Under the pieces are notes generated by a model that was given only the letters and a program-made list of their open reading frames with translations, made no database searches and was not told the origin of the DNA. From assembly GCF_000384815.1 (NCBI RefSeq), contig NZ_ARQF01000015.1, positions 1 through 64,000 on the forward strand: a stretch of 64,000 bases of DNA. Direction: 5' to 3'. Below, piece by piece: positions 61,275 through 64,000 of the stretch (position 1 is its first letter; every line of letters starts with the position of its first letter). The stretch is from Halodesulfovibrio aestuarii DSM 17919 = ATCC 29578. Lineage in GTDB: Bacteria > Desulfobacterota > Desulfovibrionia > Desulfovibrionales > Desulfovibrionaceae. The translations under genes were made by a program, and so were the position numbers.

Positions 61275-61991
61275 CTACCTATTTTTTATTGCCTGCAAAA
61301 ACTTTTGGGCAGGCTCAAGCTGCGGATTCTCCAAAAGTGCACGATGCAACCACCTTTTACAATCGGCCATTTTTCGCAAATCATAATAAACACGGGCAAT
61401 GTTATAACACAAATGATCATCATTAGGAGAAAGCTCGGATGCTTTCAAGTAATGTTTCAATGCAATTTCCGGTTCCTGCTGCTTTCTCAACTTCCGTCCA
61501 AAGTCATTAAACAAATGTTTATGCTTTGGCTGCCAAGTTACCTCTTTTTCAGGAACACCTTGTAAGATTCTGCGGCCTTGTTTTGAATACCCGCTACGAA
61601 GCATTGTCATACCTTGATCAAATTTTTCGATTGCCTCTTCTTCTTCCAGACGTAACCCCGTTTTTGAGGCCTTGTGAGTAGGAATTCTTGCCAGTAAAGC
61701 TGCGGTCTGATCATCCTGTTGCTGAGAATCATGCAGACCTGAGCCTGCATCCAACCTGTGAGACTCAAGTGCTAACAGGTTAGGTTCAAACACATATTCT
61801 TGTTCAAACTCGTCTCGTTCAACAATTCGCTTGTCACCGACAGGAGTCAAATTGCTTGTAAGAAGTTGTACTTCGAAATCTCCATCTGCCCTTGGACTCG
61901 CATACCAGTATCTCTTCGAAATACTCTTTCGTCTCGTTGCACCAGAACCAATCCAAAGATTGGAAGACGTGTGGTAAACACCTTCAGTCAT
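61275..61991 (-). CDS. TPR-repeat protein, paralogue B
   Basis: 238 residues, ATG start with GGGGG ahead. The N-terminal beta-rich segment (YWYASPRADGDFEVQLLTSN) parallels that of paralogue A. The C-terminal TPRs read ALKHYLKASELSPNDDHLCYN, IARVYYDLRKMADCKRW and LHRALLENPQLEPAQKFLQ. It is the first gene of the operon, followed by paralogue A after 37 bases and the AMIN gene. Tandem duplication is clear from shared order and motifs (ARVYYD, EPAQKFL versus KPAQRFL). Confidence 0.82.
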   Translation of the reverse strand: MTEGVYHTSSNLWIGSGATRRKSISKRYWYASPRADGDFEVQLLTSNLTPVGDKRIVERDEFEQEYVFEPNLLALESHRLDAGSGLHDSQQQDDQTAALLARIPTHKASKTGLRLEEEEAIEKFDQGMTMLRSGYSKQGRRILQGVPEKEVTWQPKHKHLFNDFGRKLRKQQEPEIALKHYLKASELSPNDDHLCYNIARVYYDLRKMADCKRWLHRALLENPQLEPAQKFLQAIKNR

Positions 61992-62131
61992 TTATTGCCC
62001 CCAATATATGCACTTATAATGTCACTAAACCCTATCATACCGCTTTCAACTTGAAAACAGCAGTTGGGACATCAAACTAGTATTTAAAAAACATTGTGGA
62101 CGATGAATATGTTTTCATTTACTTTTCGGTC

Positions 62132-62485
62132 ATGCATGAAATGGCAATAGCAGCAAGTCTTATTGATATCGTCAAGGAAGAGATGGCAAAGCATAATGCC
62201 TCTAAATTGCTTATGGTTCGCGTTTGTTATGGAAAGCTGACCAACCTTGTGCCCGAGGCGCTTTCGTTTGCTTTTGAAGTACAAACACAACAAAGCCCTT
62301 TAGAAGGCGCTGAGCTGGAGCTTAAAGAAATTCCTGTCACTGTTACCTGTGGTGAATGCTCTACTGAGTTTACACCGGAGGGAACGGATCTTTTTTGTAT
62401 GCCGTGTCCATCGTGTGAAAATTTATTCGGCCACACAGTGCTCACAGGAAAAGAACTTTACTTAGATCATCTTGAAGCGGAGTAA
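62132..62485 (+). CDS. hypA: hydrogenase nickel metallochaperone HypA
   Basis: 117 residues from the ATG at 62132, chosen because HypA proteins start with MHE, which supplies the nickel-binding histidine. An in-frame start at 62096 would add 12 extra residues. The zinc-binding loop has CGECSTEF and CMPCPSC. It delivers nickel to [NiFe]-hydrogenase large subunits (or urease) together with HypB, encoded 9 bases downstream. No hydrogenase structural gene lies in the window. Confidence 0.93.
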   Translation: MHEMAIAASLIDIVKEEMAKHNASKLLMVRVCYGKLTNLVPEALSFAFEVQTQQSPLEGAELELKEIPVTVTCGECSTEFTPEGTDLFCMPCPSCENLFGHTVLTGKELYLDHLEAE

Positions 62486-62494
62486 GTAATCCCT

Positions 62495-63151
62495 ATGGAA
62501 ATCCCAGTAGTACGCAACATACTTGAAGCAAACGATAAAATCGCAGTAAATTTAAAAGAACTTTTTGCTAAACACGGCATTCTTGTTCTTAACCTCATCA
62601 GTTCACCTGGCGCGGGAAAGACCTCTATCCTTGAACGCACCCTGACAGATCTTAAAGATGAATTTAAGATGGCTGTTATTGAAGGTGACTGTCAGACTGA
62701 CAACGATGCCCGCAGGGTTGCAGAAACTGGAGCAAAAGCTGTTCAGATTAATACTGACGGCGGCTGCCACCTTGACAGCAACATGATTACAGCTGCACTT
62801 GCTAATTTTGACATGGATAACATTGATATCCTGTTCATCGAAAACGTTGGCAACCTTGTTTGTCCTGTTGAATTTGATTGCGGCGAAGATTTTAAAATCG
62901 CTCTGCTCAGCGTTCCGGAAGGCGACGATAAACCTGAAAAATATCCAGCCTTATTTGAAAAATCTTCAGCAATGATTCTAAACAAGTGCGATCTGCTTCC
63001 GTACGTTCAGTTTGATGTTGAACGCGCAAAACGGTTTGCAACCCAGCTGAATAAAGACATGCCTGTATTCCAAACTTCCTGCACTACCAGCGAAGGCCTT
63101 GATACATGGTACGAATGGCTGCGCACCGCGCATGCAGCAAAACAAAAATAA
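62495..63151 (+). CDS. hypB: hydrogenase maturation GTPase HypB
   Basis: 218 residues. The P loop is SSPGAGKTSILERT, with Walker B-type EGDCQTDNDA, the metal-site GGCHLDSNM region, FIENVGNLVCPVEFD and guanine-binding LNKCDLLPY. It supplies nickel to HypA and hydrolyses GTP during hydrogenase maturation. The N-terminal CxxCGC nickel site and polyhistidine stretch of some HypB proteins are absent, which is common in shorter versions. Same operon as hypA. Confidence 0.95.
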   Translation: MEIPVVRNILEANDKIAVNLKELFAKHGILVLNLISSPGAGKTSILERTLTDLKDEFKMAVIEGDCQTDNDARRVAETGAKAVQINTDGGCHLDSNMITAALANFDMDNIDILFIENVGNLVCPVEFDCGEDFKIALLSVPEGDDKPEKYPALFEKSSAMILNKCDLLPYVQFDVERAKRFATQLNKDMPVFQTSCTTSEGLDTWYEWLRTAHAAKQK

Positions 63152-63191
63152 TATCTGACAAATACCCATTGCAGATAATTATTGTATATTT

Positions 63192-63217
63192 GCCCCCGAT
63201 TTTCGGGGGCTTTTTTT
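63192..63217 (+). terminator. terminator of hypA-hypB
   Basis: GCCCCCGA (63192-63199) pairs with TCGGGGGC (63203-63210), followed by seven T. The remaining sequence to 63418 shows no further gene. Confidence 0.92.
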
Positions 63218-63418
63218 CACAAAAGTCTCAAACCAAATAAGCTTACGTGGAAAGATATAGCACTCAACGTGCAAAAAAAACGGAACGTCCTCTGGACAAC
63301 ATCCACGTTAGTGACTACTGACTTTTATACTTAGATCTCATACAGCCTGCCTTACTAACCGCCGCACAGGACAGACTGTTTTTTACAACGCGGCATATTC
63401 TACTGTTTGGAGACCATC

Positions 63419-64000
63419 ATGAGTACAGACTGCAGCAGTGGTAACTGTTCTTCCGGTTCCTGCGGCGGAGCACCTACTGAGTTAGATGCTGGCGAAGCAC
63501 GGATGAAACGCACCATCAGCCGTATTAAACATAAAATTGTTGTTATGTCCGGTAAGGGTGGCGTTGGTAAAAGTACCGTTGCAACCAATATTGCTATCGG
63601 CCTTTCCCTTGCTGGTAAAAAAGTCGGTCTGCTTGACGTGGACGTACACGGCCCAAGTGTTCCCCGTCTGTTAAGCATGCGCGATTCCAAAGTACATATC
63701 GAAGAGTCTTTCATTGAGCCGGTAGCATGGAGCAAAAACCTCTCCGTTATGTCTCTGGGCTTCCTGCTGCCTAACTCCTATCAGCCAGTTGTATGGCGTG
63801 GTCCTGTTAAAATGGGCTTCATCAAGCAGCTTCTTTCCGATGTTGTCTGGGGCGACCTTGACTACATGGTTGTAGACTGCCCTCCGGGTACCGGTGACGA
63901 ACCACTCTCCGTCATGCAGCTTCTGGGTAATGATGCACAGGCTGTTATCGTAACCACACCACAAGGGGTGGCTATTGATGACGTACGCCGCTCCGTTACC
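63419..64000 (+). CDS. Mrp/NBP35-family Fe-S cluster carrier ATPase, N-terminal part (right edge)
   Basis: 194 codons are visible and the frame stays open at the window end. GGAG precedes the ATG. A cysteine-rich N-terminus (CSSGNCSSGSCGG), as in NBP35-type proteins, is followed by the deviant Walker A VMSGKGGVGKSTVATN. DVDVHGPSVPRLL, VWRGPVKMGFIKQLL and VVDCPPGTGDEPLS are typical. Such proteins form dimers that bind and transfer [4Fe-4S] clusters in the cytosol. In sulfate reducers several Mrp paralogues occur, some beside hydrogenase genes. The C-terminal CxxC cluster site would be outside the window. Confidence 0.93.
   Translation, partial: MSTDCSSGNCSSGSCGGAPTELDAGEARMKRTISRIKHKIVVMSGKGGVGKSTVATNIAIGLSLAGKKVGLLDVDVHGPSVPRLLSMRDSKVHIEESFIEPVAWSKNLSVMSLGFLLPNSYQPVVWRGPVKMGFIKQLLSDVVWGDLDYMVVDCPPGTGDEPLSVMQLLGNDAQAVIVTTPQGVAIDDVRRSVT

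Noticed and set aside
1-64000. tRNA, rRNA, CRISPR arrays, intact insertion sequences, prophage
   Set aside because: No cloverleaf-type GTTCGA arms, no regularly spaced repeats, and no transposase or integrase reading frames were found.

Overview
The window is a chromosomal segment of moderate-to-low GC from an anaerobic, motile, Gram-negative bacterium with a two-membrane envelope. Gene content points to a sulfate-reducing Desulfovibrio relative: rubrerythrin, hydrogenase maturation genes hypA-hypB, an Mrp/NBP35 scaffold ATPase, a multi-cluster Fe-S protein, TauE/SafE exporters, many two-component systems and a UbiD-type decarboxylase of the kind used for futalosine menaquinone. Because the GC is well below that of classical Desulfovibrio, a marine genus such as Halodesulfovibrio is the best guess. 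This is inference; no rRNA or tRNA gene was seen.

Layout. 1-8.8 kb: the N-terminal end of an RTX-repeat protein, a 7TMR-DISM kinase/LuxR regulator pair, and two tandem autotransporters whose leaders, barrels and terminators are near copies. 8.9-16.9 kb: a serine-hydrolase-like lipoprotein, the queC-queE-queD operon for the 7-deazaguanine precursor, and an RND efflux pump followed by a MarR regulator, with a 14-bp palindrome in the pump promoter. 17.1-29.7 kb, all on the minus strand: a signalling island of three histidine kinases, two receiver-only regulators, an NtrC-type sigma-54 activator and a small repeat protein. These sit with a TauE/SafE permease, a two-TM protein and a PEP-synthase-like enzyme lacking the PEP/pyruvate barrel. 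A strong sigma-54 promoter lies between the NtrC gene and the exporter operon.

30-39 kb: a FetAB-like ABC exporter, a chemoreceptor with a sigma-28 promoter, a broken copy of the chemoreceptor 3' end, an FAD monooxygenase, an SBF-like transporter, a rhodanese remnant and a SIMPL protein. 39.6-43.9 kb: a phosphonate/phosphite-type ABC importer (phnD-phnC-phnE-phnE) followed by a HAD phosphatase. 44.2-46.1 kb: three tandem secreted MoaF-like paralogues and an acidic lipoprotein. 46.4-56.6 kb: a YciI protein, an Fe-S protein, a WaaP-like kinase, topoisomerase III, rubrerythrin, UbiD decarboxylase, UDP-glucose pyrophosphorylase and a hypothetical. 56.7-64 kb: divergent copA/copZ, a TPR-TPR-AMIN operon, hypA-hypB and the start of mrp.

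Most transcription units end in clear intrinsic terminators, which support many of the gene boundaries. The most interesting region is the 17-30 kb signalling island, where a kinase cascade and a sigma-54 promoter appear to control a permease linked to an unusual phosphotransfer enzyme.
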